Source of the DNA: Tritrichomonas musculus
Taxonomy: Eukaryota; Parabasalia; Tritrichomonadida; Tritrichomonadidae
NCBI GenBank assembly: GCA_039105265.1
Contig: JAPFFF010000031.1
Location: 930,001-994,000, forward strand
DNA: 64,000 nucleotides
Direction: 5' to 3'
Under the pieces are notes generated by a model. The model saw only the letters and a program-made list of their open reading frames with translations. It did no database searches and was not told the origin of the DNA. Below are positions 37,751 to 47,262 of this stretch, in pieces. The position numbers and the translations under genes are program-made. Positions within the stretch are counted from its first letter, which is position 1. Each line of letters begins with the position of its first letter.

Positions 37751-39202
37751 ATGAACTATCTATACAAACTTGATTCGCAATCATATGCTAGCTCGTTGCC
37801 AACTCAATTTCTAGATGCAGGGGAAGACTATAAAAAGGAATATGAAGATCTTTTTCATTCAAAGTTGATTGAAATGGTTAACTTATATAATCAAAATGAT
37901 GAAGGTTTCAAAGAAATTTACTCTTTGTTGAGATTTACGCTTTTAAATCCAATACCAAAAGAAGTATTAGTTACTCCAGATTTTATTAATTTTTATGATT
38001 TCATTTGTAGAGTTCTAATAACATCACCAAATAGCAGCATTTTGTGTGATATGCTGTCATTAATTCCTTATATTATATCTTTAAATGATTCTACGGTACA
38101 GATATTCGAACTAAGAAAAATCAACGAAATTCTTGAAATGCTATTCCAAAAAAATGATAATGATATTACTCGCAGAATTATTGAATGCATTTCAAGTCTT
38201 GTTATCTTTACCGATGATTTATCAAAATATGAATTTATTATTCACTACCAAATTCTTCACATAATTGCTGGTAAATCGCCTGAAATGAAGAATTCTGTTT
38301 TAAAATTATGCTCATCCATTTTAAGATCATGTACTGCTTTTTACATTCATAGAGACGAAATTATCTCGTTAGGCATTGAGCTTTTTGAATTCAAAGATGG
38401 TAATGACATCGACTTTATTCCTTCTTTATCATACTTTTTAAAGACAAAGATCAACTCAAAATATTTTAAAGACGAAAAACCCGAGGTTTATGAACAATTA
38501 TGCTCAGAAGTATTTGATCATTTTCGTTCGCAGAATAAGATTAATGGTAATATTTTCCTTTGTACTCTTTCTACTTGTATTAGCGAAAATGTTGATAATT
38601 CATGCAAAAACCCAGTGTTACAATTATTTTATACTATGATAAAGAGCATAAAAATGTCTATTTCTGAAATTTTAAGCCACATTATCAATTTTCAAGACAA
38701 TATTATCAATATTTGCAGATCATCACCAGACTCTTATACGATTTCTCTATCTTATAATATTCTCTGTTACATTATGAGAGTTAATTCAATTATTATTCGC
38801 AAATTATTCGATCAACAAGTCATTTCTCTAAAAATAATTTCTGATAATCTAGAAAAAGGCGATTTTTACATTAGAAAAGCAACTCTCAAGCTTTCAAATT
38901 CGATGATGAAGTACGGATCTCTCTTCTTAGAGACAAGAATCTTTTATTCAGTTGAATATATTGATTTGATATATCCATTTCTGCTTTCAGATTCAATGAA
39001 AATTAACTTACTCACATTAGAGTCATTGAAGTTGATCGCAACAAGAGCAGAAAAAGAAGGAGATAATAGAGTTCTGACTATGATTCATAGTGAATCTATG
39101 ATGTCGATGTTTGACGATCTTATAAATAAGACCGAAAACGATGTAAAAATCAGGGTTTTTATTGATCAAATCTGGTCTACAAAAATTTGTAATGAATATT
39201 AA
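37751..39202 (+). CDS. Alpha-solenoid (ARM/HEAT-like) protein, function unknown
   Basis: A 483-aa all-helical protein of repeated ~40-residue helical hairpins rich in Leu, Ile, Ser and Asn. It opens MNYLYKLDSQSYASSLPTQF; no signal peptide or membrane segment is visible. The repeat pattern of paired amphipathic helices (for instance NSVLKLCSSILRS and RKATLKLSNSMMKYGSL) suggests ARM or HEAT folds. Proteins of this design, with no named domain, are common in trichomonad genomes. It could be a transport receptor or scaffold, but nothing more specific is visible. It starts 92 bp from the divergent Ind1-type gene. Confidence 0.75.
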   Translation: MNYLYKLDSQSYASSLPTQFLDAGEDYKKEYEDLFHSKLIEMVNLYNQNDEGFKEIYSLLRFTLLNPIPKEVLVTPDFINFYDFICRVLITSPNSSILCDMLSLIPYIISLNDSTVQIFELRKINEILEMLFQKNDNDITRRIIECISSLVIFTDDLSKYEFIIHYQILHIIAGKSPEMKNSVLKLCSSILRSCTAFYIHRDEIISLGIELFEFKDGNDIDFIPSLSYFLKTKINSKYFKDEKPEVYEQLCSEVFDHFRSQNKINGNIFLCTLSTCISENVDNSCKNPVLQLFYTMIKSIKMSISEILSHIINFQDNIINICRSSPDSYTISLSYNILCYIMRVNSIIIRKLFDQQVISLKIISDNLEKGDFYIRKATLKLSNSMMKYGSLFLETRIFYSVEYIDLIYPFLLSDSMKINLLTLESLKLIATRAEKEGDNRVLTMIHSESMMSMFDDLINKTENDVKIRVFIDQIWSTKICNEY

Positions 39203-39754
39203 TAACTTTTGCATCAATATATAGATTAAAATATTAAATACATTTTAAATATATATATATAAAACTATTTTTTAAAAGTTTATGAAGCTTTTCTATGATT
39301 CATATTTTCGATTTTGATATATTGAAACTTCATTTTGTTTAATCAAGATATCTTGATTTAATTTTTTTCTCGCATATATCTAAGAGACTTGTTTTTTTGT
39401 TAATGTAATGACAATTCTGTGCTTTTAATACAATTATAAGCAAAAACCATCAATTTCTTATGCTATAATGATACAATTATAAGCAAAAAAGAAAACCATC
39501 AATTTCTTATGTTATAATGCCTAATAATTTGAATGATATCAAATACATTTCATTTGATTTGGTGATATCAAAATTTGAAAATTCATTGTCTTATTTAAAT
39601 TGTTGATCATCAAAAAAATGAAATAAATTTATTTTGATTCTTTTTTTATTACAATCTAAAAAATCTACAAAAAACTTCTGGAAAACATTCAATTTATCCG
39701 ATTTTAACGACAACAAAAAAAATAAATTAGAAATATTTACAAAGAAAAAAATTT
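39203..39754. repeat. Intergenic with a two-copy tandem repeat
   Basis: ATACAATTATAAGC...CCATCAATTTCTTATG occurs twice back to back (39428-39470 and 39471-39519), the second copy longer by 6 bp. A palindrome AATCAAGATATCTTGATT lies near 39342. No gene is seen. Confidence 0.5.
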
Positions 39755-39810
39755 TCTCTTGGGAGGAGTAGAACCTCCATCCCGGGATTCAAAGTCCCAT
39801 ATGATAACAT
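39755..39810 (-). tRNA. tRNA-Gln (UUG) relic, 5' half lost
   Basis: The minus strand carries an anticodon arm TGGGA / loop CTTTGAA / TCCCG with anticodon TTG and a T arm GGAGG / TTCTACT / CCTCC, as in eukaryotic tRNA-Gln. Upstream there is only a trace of a D arm (GTTATCAT); no A box and no pairing acceptor stem can be found, and the T loop starts TTCTACT rather than TTCGANT. This is a degraded fragment and not a functional gene. Confidence 0.5.
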
Positions 39811-39901
39811 ATTCAAAAAAATTGTATTACTTGATATAATTTATTCTTACCAAAAAATAATACATTTCATAATTTTTAAAAGAACTATATAGTATAAATT
39901 A

Positions 39902-40363
39902 CCAGTTTGCGGGACCTACTTTTTGAGCTTCGCTCAAAAAGTAGGTTCCACAAATTGGAATTCTTTTCAATTTCACTTTTTGATTGTTATCCTTTCCATT
40001 TCTGTAGTTTATGGAGCTACTTTTGAGAAATAGTAAAAAAAATTGAAAAAGACAAAAAAAATTCAGCAAAAATATTTTAACTAAAATGCTAAAAAAATAT
40101 TTGGGTTGAACTAGTTGTGCAACAGGATTCGTTCAAAATCTGCGATTTATGTTCAAAGCTGATATATGCTTTATGAACTTTGGTGTTAATCACGCGACAT
40201 CATCAGAAGCAACACAAATTGTTTTTTTTGGTATTTTAGTAAACAATATTTTTCTAATTTTTTTTGTCCTTTTCATTTTTTTATTTTTCTCAAAAAGTCG
40301 AGGCCATAAACCACAAGAAAATGGAAAGAATAACCTTCAAAAAGTGAATAATTGAAAAGAATT
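39902..40363. mobile_element. Foldback element with long imperfect arms plus a hairpin
   Basis: Sequence from 39959 to about 40112 is the imperfect reverse complement of about 40208 to 40363: matching blocks include AATTCTTTTCAATT, CACTTTTTGA, TTTCCATTT, GTTTATGG, GACAAAAAAAATT and AAAATATT. Identity looks like roughly 75 percent. Just outside the left arm sits a separate strong hairpin, 39912-39949, with arms CCTACTTTTTGAGC / GCTCAAAAAGTAGG and a 3-nt loop, extendable to 39902-39957 with a few mismatches. The centre is short and non-coding. I read it as a foldback transposon or an inverted duplication able to make a long hairpin RNA. Confidence 0.65.
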
Positions 40364-42193
40364 ACTTCTTCTATCATTTGAAGTAATATGTACTAGTGTA
40401 CCTGTATTTGCTCGCTAAGATTTTATTAATATAATACCATGGCTTTAGCTATAAAGTTATCTTATCAATAATTAAAAGATATTAAAAGGTGTTGTCTATC
40501 AAAAATTGAAGTAATTGAGAAAGATTTCCGAGTAAGTATAGAAAATTTTATCAATTCAAATAAACACGTTATTGCATTGAATTATATGATAATTGTGAAA
40601 AAAAGAATGACTTTCCCTAAAAAAACTCCGTAGTAATATGAAACAATTAACAATATTCTATTTTAAATATTTAGATTTTTTTTAATGTAGAATGAGCAAC
40701 ATCTGAAAATGTACTAATTTAGTATCATCCAAAATTTGATGAATAAATATTTTAATAAATTCACGCAATTTCGTTGTTTAGTATACAAATTACTTTCAGA
40801 TTTTCTTTTCTTTAGGAATCAAAGAAATTGTTTGAAATAATTATATAATTTAATTTCAAAATTAATAAACTTAAAATGAAAAAATTAAAATTAAAATTTT
40901 GGTTCCATTTATGATGTAAAATATTTACTCAATTATCTTTCAAATCATCATCATATCATCTGAAATCTTATTGGTGCCCTCTTATTATAGATGGATTTTA
41001 AGATATTTCTACATTATTAATATCAAAGATATGTTTGTATTTATAACATTATAAAATAATCTTTTTTTTGATTGGGTAAAATTATTTTGCCCCAATTAAA
41101 TGTTCAATTCAATTCAATAAAATGAATTTTATGTTTGCATTAAACATTTTCTTCTAAAAAAAATTGAAATTTGAAGACAAATAATGTTGCTCAGTTATTA
41201 GGAAAAGAGCATGAAAACTAATTTGCATAAGCGAGGAAAGAAAAAAACATATTTGTAAAAGCATATATAAAAAGTGCTATTACTGATACCAAAATATTTC
41301 ATGCTCAATGAAAACTAATTTAGCAATTGATCAACGTTAAAATTTGATTTTACCAAATGAATATTTATATACTTATCACATTATGTTAATATCTGGTCTG
41401 TTACATTTTCAGAATACATAAGCAGATTATGAATCTTTTAAAATCAGATTTAGTGCTTTCATATGCAAAAATAAAAATAAAATATTATTGATAACAAAAG
41501 TGACAACAATGAATATAAAAAGCATTTTTTTTTGATTTTTTTTTAATGATATACATTAGTGGTTAAATGTAGCTTTGTATATTTTCATCGAGTATATTTT
41601 AACTTAATATATATACAGTTATTTGAACAATAAAAAAGATGATTTTTAGTATCTACATTGCTGCTGCTTATTTATGTAAAAAAGTATTTAATTATTTTCA
41701 ATTTTGTTGGTCAAATAAAAATGTGTAAAACAGAATATCTAAAGAAATTTACAAAGTATTGATTTGTTTCATAATAATATGCTTGCAATCTTTGTGATTA
41801 TTTGTAGATAAAATTATTATATTTAATGATGTAATTAATCTACCTCAGTTTTTTTTTTAATCTATGCAGGAAAACATCATAATTATGGATGCTGATTAAT
41901 TTAACAATCAAATGGCTAAATAATCGCAAACTAAATATTTTTATTGAATTAAATATTTCTTTCCTTATTTAGGCTGCAAACTCTGAAAGATATATTTACA
42001 AATTAATAAAATGGTAATTATTTACTATCAGTTTTCCCTTTCAAATAATATCTTTACACGTAACGTACTTTTCCGCTATATTATCAAATTTTCTGGCATC
42101 ATTCAATTTTGTTAGTATAATTAAAAAATTTAAGAGAGTTCGTTTATTAAAATTAAGAAAAAAAAACGTTCTCGATTCAAAATAAAGACAAAA
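40364..42193. other. Gene-poor 1.8 kb
   Basis: I found no coding frame, RNA gene or terminal repeat in this stretch. A modest hairpin (ATTGGGTAAAAT / ATTTTGCCCCAAT) lies near 41078-41104. Confidence 0.45.
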
Positions 42194-42583
42194 TTAGAAA
42201 AAGAGATTCATCCATTCCTCACTAGAAATTTCATCTAAAACAGAAGAAATTGATAAAGGAAGCTCTGATATATTATTATTTTCTTCAGTTTTTGTTTGAT
42301 GTAATATTGGTTGAAAATTCATTATATTATCACTTCTATCTAATTCTTTAAAAAGGATATTTTGTTTTTGAATGCAATATTGTGAATTTGGGGATACTTT
42401 ATTATAAGATTTGTTTACTGGATATTGATTTTTTATTTTGAGTTTCAAGCTTAGGATCATCTGCTCTCTGATTTTCTTTGGCTTTTCGAATTCTTCATTT
42501 GGATCAAGATCAAATACGGCTTTATCATCACCAATGTTTATGATTATTTTTTTGACTCTGTTTTGTATCTTCTTCCTTGGCAT
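42194..42583 (-). CDS. Small protein: basic N-terminus, acidic C-terminus, unknown
   Basis: A 129-aa frame with ATG at 42583. The N-terminus MPRKKIQNRVKKIIINIGDD is strongly basic, like a nuclear localisation or DNA/RNA-binding patch; the C-terminus ISSVLDEISSEEWMNLFF is acidic with bulky hydrophobics, like a transcription-activation helix. No known domain links the two. AACGTTC (42609-42615) lies just upstream. The frame is AT-rich but its codon pattern is coding-like. It may be a small regulatory protein, which is only a guess, or a chance ORF. Confidence 0.5.
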   Translation of the reverse strand: MPRKKIQNRVKKIIINIGDDKAVFDLDPNEEFEKPKKIREQMILSLKLKIKNQYPVNKSYNKVSPNSQYCIQKQNILFKELDRSDNIMNFQPILHQTKTEENNNISELPLSISSVLDEISSEEWMNLFF

Positions 42584-43166
42584 GCCAAATATTTTTTTGG
42601 TAACAAAAAACGTTCATTTAAATTGAGTCGATATTTGAAAGGCTTATTCGTTCTTTCAATTTCTTAGGAAAAAAGAGAAAAATTTGATAAGTTTAAAAAA
42701 ACACCGTTTATTAAAAAATTTTTGACATATTACCTGAAAAGCATTCAATTCAAATATTATTTAATAGTTGAATAAAATTATACAAGAAAGATAAATATTG
42801 ACATTAGTTTTGTCTTGTTTAAAAACTTTTACATATCAATTTGAATTGTTTACAAAGTGATGCTTTTAAAAAACAATTAAAATGCTAATATCTTAATATT
42901 TTTAATAATAATTAAAATAAAAAAGCAAATTAATTTTTATATATATAATTCATATTGTATATAGAAAATTATATTATGATATTTTTACTTAATCGAATAC
43001 TTGTGGTTAACTGACATACCTCTCTGAAAAAATAATGATAAACGGTATGCTCTTTCAATTCTTCAAAAAATAAAAAAGCAAAAAGTAAAACAGAATTGGG
43101 TCAAATAGTCAGAATATATACATTTGATTTAAATTTGACTAAAATTAGAATTTCAACTGAATAAGA
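42584..43166. other. Intergenic ~580 bp
   Basis: AT-rich with no supported feature apart from the promoter side of the small ORF. Confidence 0.4.
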
Positions 43167-44518
43167 TTAAGGGAGTAGTTGGATGAAAATCACTTTTTAT
43201 GAGCTATTTCAAAAAAATTGAATAAATTTTTTTGTACTAAATAACTATATATTTTGTATATTCCAAATAAATCTTAATATAATTAATATTGATTCATTTA
43301 TAAATTATTTTTATGTTTTAAATTATTGATATAATTTATATATGACATTAATAATTGAATTTATTTATTATTATAAAAGATATTGCAAATAGAGTTGTTT
43401 TTAGAAATTTGAATTTATTCAAAATATTGAAAGATTTTTTTATTTCTAAACTGCCATATAAATATATATGTTAATATATTAGTTAATAAATGAAATATAT
43501 TATTTTAATTCATAATTATAATGTCTAATAAATATATAAACCATATAAATACTTTATAAATAACATATAATCATCAATTTTAAAATATATACAAAAATTA
43601 AAATATTGATAAAAAATCATATCAATACTTTTTTATAAAAATTTTTATTCCACAGATTCTAACCCTTATCTTGCAAATGAATCAGTGCAACAACAAGTAC
43701 ATGGCTTTATGAATTCATTTGGAACAAAAGATCACTTTTTTTTATCAAAAAGCCTCATAATCGAAATGATATCTTTAAATGCTATCGACATTTTAGGCGG
43801 TTATAGTAATTAATTTTTCAATTTTATACTTGAATATACTTTGCAAACTTTTATTTTAATCGGAACCTATGAAGATTTAGCTTTTTTAGCGATCTTTTTT
43901 TAAATTGCTTTAATTTCATGTCCAACGATTTTAATCGAATATTAATTGATCCTTTAAGCTGGAAATAATCAGTTATTTATGTATGTATACTTTGTTTTTA
44001 CTCTTTTTGATTTTTCTCTTTAAATAAAGCAAAACCAAATCCATGCATTTTTTATTTTTTTGAAATTATTAATTTTTCGTTTTTTCTAGAAGTTCTTTTG
44101 ATGAAAATAAAATTCAGATTATTTTACGAACAATTGCTTATTTGGAGAGTTACCATTTTTCTTTTGTGATCATATAAAATGCTTTTTTTCTGGATCATTT
44201 TGAATGGACTTTCAATCAATTTGAATAAACCTTGTTCAAAAAACATTACCTCCCTCTCAATTTAAAATATTCATATCTTTATATTTTAAATATGAATTAA
44301 TTTTTTAAAATTTAATTAATATTATGATAATTATCTAATATATTATTAATGAAGAATGATGCAATTAAATTGTATGATAAAAAAGATAAAATGATTTAAA
44401 ATATGAAATGGAGGTAAAGTTTTTTGAACTCAGTTTAGCTCTCTCAAAACATTCTATACCAATACAATTTTTTTTCTATAACTCTCTCAATCAAAAGCAT
44501 ATCCAACTACACCCTTAA
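43167..44518. mobile_element. Candidate 1.35-kb DNA element with TTAA-flanked inverted ends
   Basis: The left end TTAAGGGAGTAGTTGGAT (43167-43184) and the right end ATCCAACTACACCCTTAA (44501-44518) are inverted copies with one mismatch. TTAA at both ends resembles a piggyBac-type target duplication, but a TA duplication is equally possible. Inside, a short plus-strand frame (about 43652-43813, SNPYLANESVQQQVHGFMNS and onward) may be a coding scrap. A second inverted-repeat element is nested at 44226-44437. No transposase is recognised, so this is a non-autonomous or decayed copy. Confidence 0.5.
44226..44437. mobile_element. MITE-like element, 212 bp, ~57-bp inverted arms, nested
   Basis: TAAACCTTGTTCAAAAAACA at the left end and TTTTTTGAACTCAGTTTA at the right end are inverted; the arms match imperfectly over ~57 bp and share TTTACCTCC/GGAGGTAA and ATTTTAAATAT-like words. 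TA lies at both outer ends. It sits inside the larger candidate element and therefore inserted later or is part of it. Confidence 0.65.
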
Positions 44519-45711
44519 ATGAAAATTTTTCTAAATGTTTTTGAATTAATGTTAACTCAGATTCTGGTAAATTGATTTAAGATATTTTGATATATAATTG
44601 CTCGTTATGATTGAAAAATTATAAGTTATACTTAAATACAATTTTATTCACTTTTTCGAAAAAGTGTATAATATCATCAATTTCATCAAAAATCTTTATT
44701 CTCTATTTATATTAGGGATAATAATGACGTATTTAATGATATATTAAGTTAGTGATATCAAGCATTTTCAAATCAATATGCAATTTTGAAATAATTTTTT
44801 TTACAATTTACTGTTATTTCAAGGAATCATTCATAAGATATTATCATGTTAAATAATTAAAAATAATACAATTTCTAATAGTAAATTTTGAAAAAAAAGT
44901 TGCTTCGTTTGATTTAATATGGATTTTTCATTTCATTTTAATTAGAATTAACTTTTAAAGTGGTTGAAATATTTATATATCATATTATACAAGTATTTGC
45001 CAGCTTTATATCCAAGTATTTGTGCTTTCATCTAAAAATTGTTTGTTAAAAGTATTATATATAATATAAAATAACTGAATTATTATAATACATAATATAT
45101 TTATAACCATATAATAATAAAATAAAGAAATAATATGGAAATTTTAATATTGTTATTGTGATAATTATATTTTATTAGCAATAAATTTATATTCAAATTT
45201 TAGATAAAAGGCAAAACAATCTATCATATCTTCAAAATTACCCCATAACTTCATATATTATATAAATTATATTTTAAAAATACAAATAATAAAGATAAAT
45301 AATTTCAATAAATAGTTTTTTAGAGGAATTAAAATGCAATGATCTAGAAATTTCCATATAAAAAATTCTTAATCTCTGAAATTGGTATCTGAAGATCACA
45401 ATATTTCAAAAATCTCATATAATTTATTCAGAATAATTTATTTGAAATGTTTTTAATCGTCATTATTAAATCACATTTCTATCATATATTCGAATTTTTT
45501 TTTATAGAAAACACAAAAATTTCTTTGTTTTACCTATAAAAAATGATACTTTTGCTAAAATAGAAATATCATTTATATATGTTAAACAATTGATATATTA
45601 TCATTATTTTAAATTGAAACAAAATGAATATTTAATGCATAAAAGTATTAAACAACAATCAACTAATAAAATATTTTTATAAAATCCTTTTTATAAAATC
45701 ATTAATAAGTT
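44519..45711. other. Intergenic ~1.2 kb
   Basis: AT-rich 3' flank of the Rab1-like gene. A perfect palindrome CACTTTTTCGAAAAAGTG lies near 44651. No gene is seen. Confidence 0.45.
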
Positions 45712-46378
45712 TTAGCAGCATTTCTTTTTTTGTTGAATACTCTGTCCTTGAAACGATGCGACCTGATTATCACTACTATTTCCCGCTGTTGTAGCGCCAG
45801 CATTATCTTTCATTGCTGTTGCCATCATTTGAAATAGGTTATCAACATTTAAGGAATCTTTTGCACTTGTCTCCATAAATGGAATATCGTACTGTCTAGC
45901 AAGTTCTTCACCCTCTTCTATTTTAACTTCTCTACGATCTTCTAAATCGCATTTATTACCTATTAAAATTTTACAAGTGTTTTCATTATCATCGCTCTGT
46001 TGAATTTGTTCCATCCAATCTGGAACTTTATCGAAAGTTTTACGATCTGTTATATCATATACAATAACAATACCATGAGAACCATGATAATATGACTTTG
46101 TAATCGCTCGAAATCGTTCCTGTCCAGCTGTATCCCAAATTTGAAGCTTAATAACTTTTTTGTCTTGTGTAATTGTTCGAATTTTGAAATCTACACCAAT
46201 AGTAGATATATAATTCTCTATAAATATATCTTCTGTGAATCTGATAAGAAGACAACTTTTACCAACGCCTGATTCTCCAACAATAAGAACTTCTACGTAT
46301 TAGAAAAATAAAAACAAACTAAAGAGATAATCACTGAATGTTAGAAATAAAAAGAAACTAATCGCCTGAAGAAGTCAT
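45712..46378 (-). CDS. Rab1-like GTPase, three exons with two ultra-short introns
   Basis: The gene controls ER-to-Golgi or related vesicle traffic. The minus-strand frame is open from 46292 to 45712 but begins after an in-frame TAA, without ATG. Joining 46378-46359 (exon 1, 20 nt), 46333-46320 (exon 2, 14 nt) and 46292-45712 (exon 3) gives exactly 615 nt, 204 aa plus stop, starting MTSSGDYDYLFKVLIVGESG, a textbook Rab1/Rab8 opening. Motifs: GESGVGKS at 17-24, switch I YISTIGVDF at 39-47, WDTAGQE at 64-70, NKCD at 124-127, SAK near 154, and C-terminal CC for prenylation. Without splicing the DYDYLF beta-strand and P-loop would have no start. This is the only gene in the window for which I need introns. 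Confidence 0.9.
46293..46319 (-). other. Intron 2 of the Rab1-like gene (27 nt)
   Basis: Removed sequence starts GTTTGTTTTTATTT and ends TTCTAATACGTAG. Phase is after the first base of a Lys codon (A|AA). The end resembles the trichomonad fused branch-point/3' splice motif ACTAACACACAG. Inferred from protein continuity. Confidence 0.85.
46334..46358 (-). other. Intron 1 of the Rab1-like gene (25 nt)
   Basis: Removed sequence starts GTTTCTTTTTATTT and ends TTCTAACATTCAG. Phase is after the second base of a Tyr codon (TA|T). It shares both end motifs with intron 2. Confidence 0.85.
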
Positions 46379-47262
46379 TCAAACAAATTGATTGAATAAA
46401 ATTAAATATATAAAAAAAAAGTTCATATTTTTTCTATGCCCCAATCAATAGTGAGTTTTTTGGAATTAAAGTTGAATAATAAATATTTACAAAAATAAAA
46501 ACTATTAAAAATAAAAATTATTCTGAAAAATTTAATTTGCGTTTCGAAGAAAATGCATAATAACTTTATTGTCACTTTTTACATTCACTGAACTTTGTAT
46601 TGAGGAACGAAACTTTCAAAATCAAATAAAAAATGTAGGTTTTTTTTGCACAAACCTCAAATGCCAGGTATATGATATACTTTCAGGTTTAAGAGTATAT
46701 CATCATATTTGACTTTAATTTAAATCATTTTGCATTATTAATGATTTTTGAAAATTATAAACATTATTGCTTTGTTGAATACCAATACAACTTTCAGTTT
46801 TATCTTATTAATCCTGAAAATCAATCGAATTCGATGAGGTATTGATTTCATTATACAATAGATTCGCTATTAACTATCTGATTAAATTCAAAATTTCATT
46901 TAAAAAAAATTAGTAATTTATTATTTTATCCTGAAAAATAAACTATTTTATATACTAACATGATATTAAATTATCACAGATTGAGAAATATTATAATATA
47001 AAAAAGATATTTATATTTTATTTTTCTGATATAGTACGTTTTTCCATTGAACAAAAATTAAAATTAAAATTTGTTTTTTTTTTTTAAATTTATATTTATA
47101 TATTTAATTATATTTTGCAAAATTAATTAATATACAAATGTTTATAATTATATAATAATTTATTCATCATTTTTAATCTTTAATTCTTATAATAAATGAG
47201 TATTAAAAATCTGAAAATCTTAAACTGAAACTAATCTGATATTACAGCAAAGCTTGATAATT
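46379..47262. other. Intergenic ~880 bp between divergent genes
   Basis: Promoter sides of the Rab1-like gene (minus) and the helical protein (plus). AT-rich; no further gene. Confidence 0.4.
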
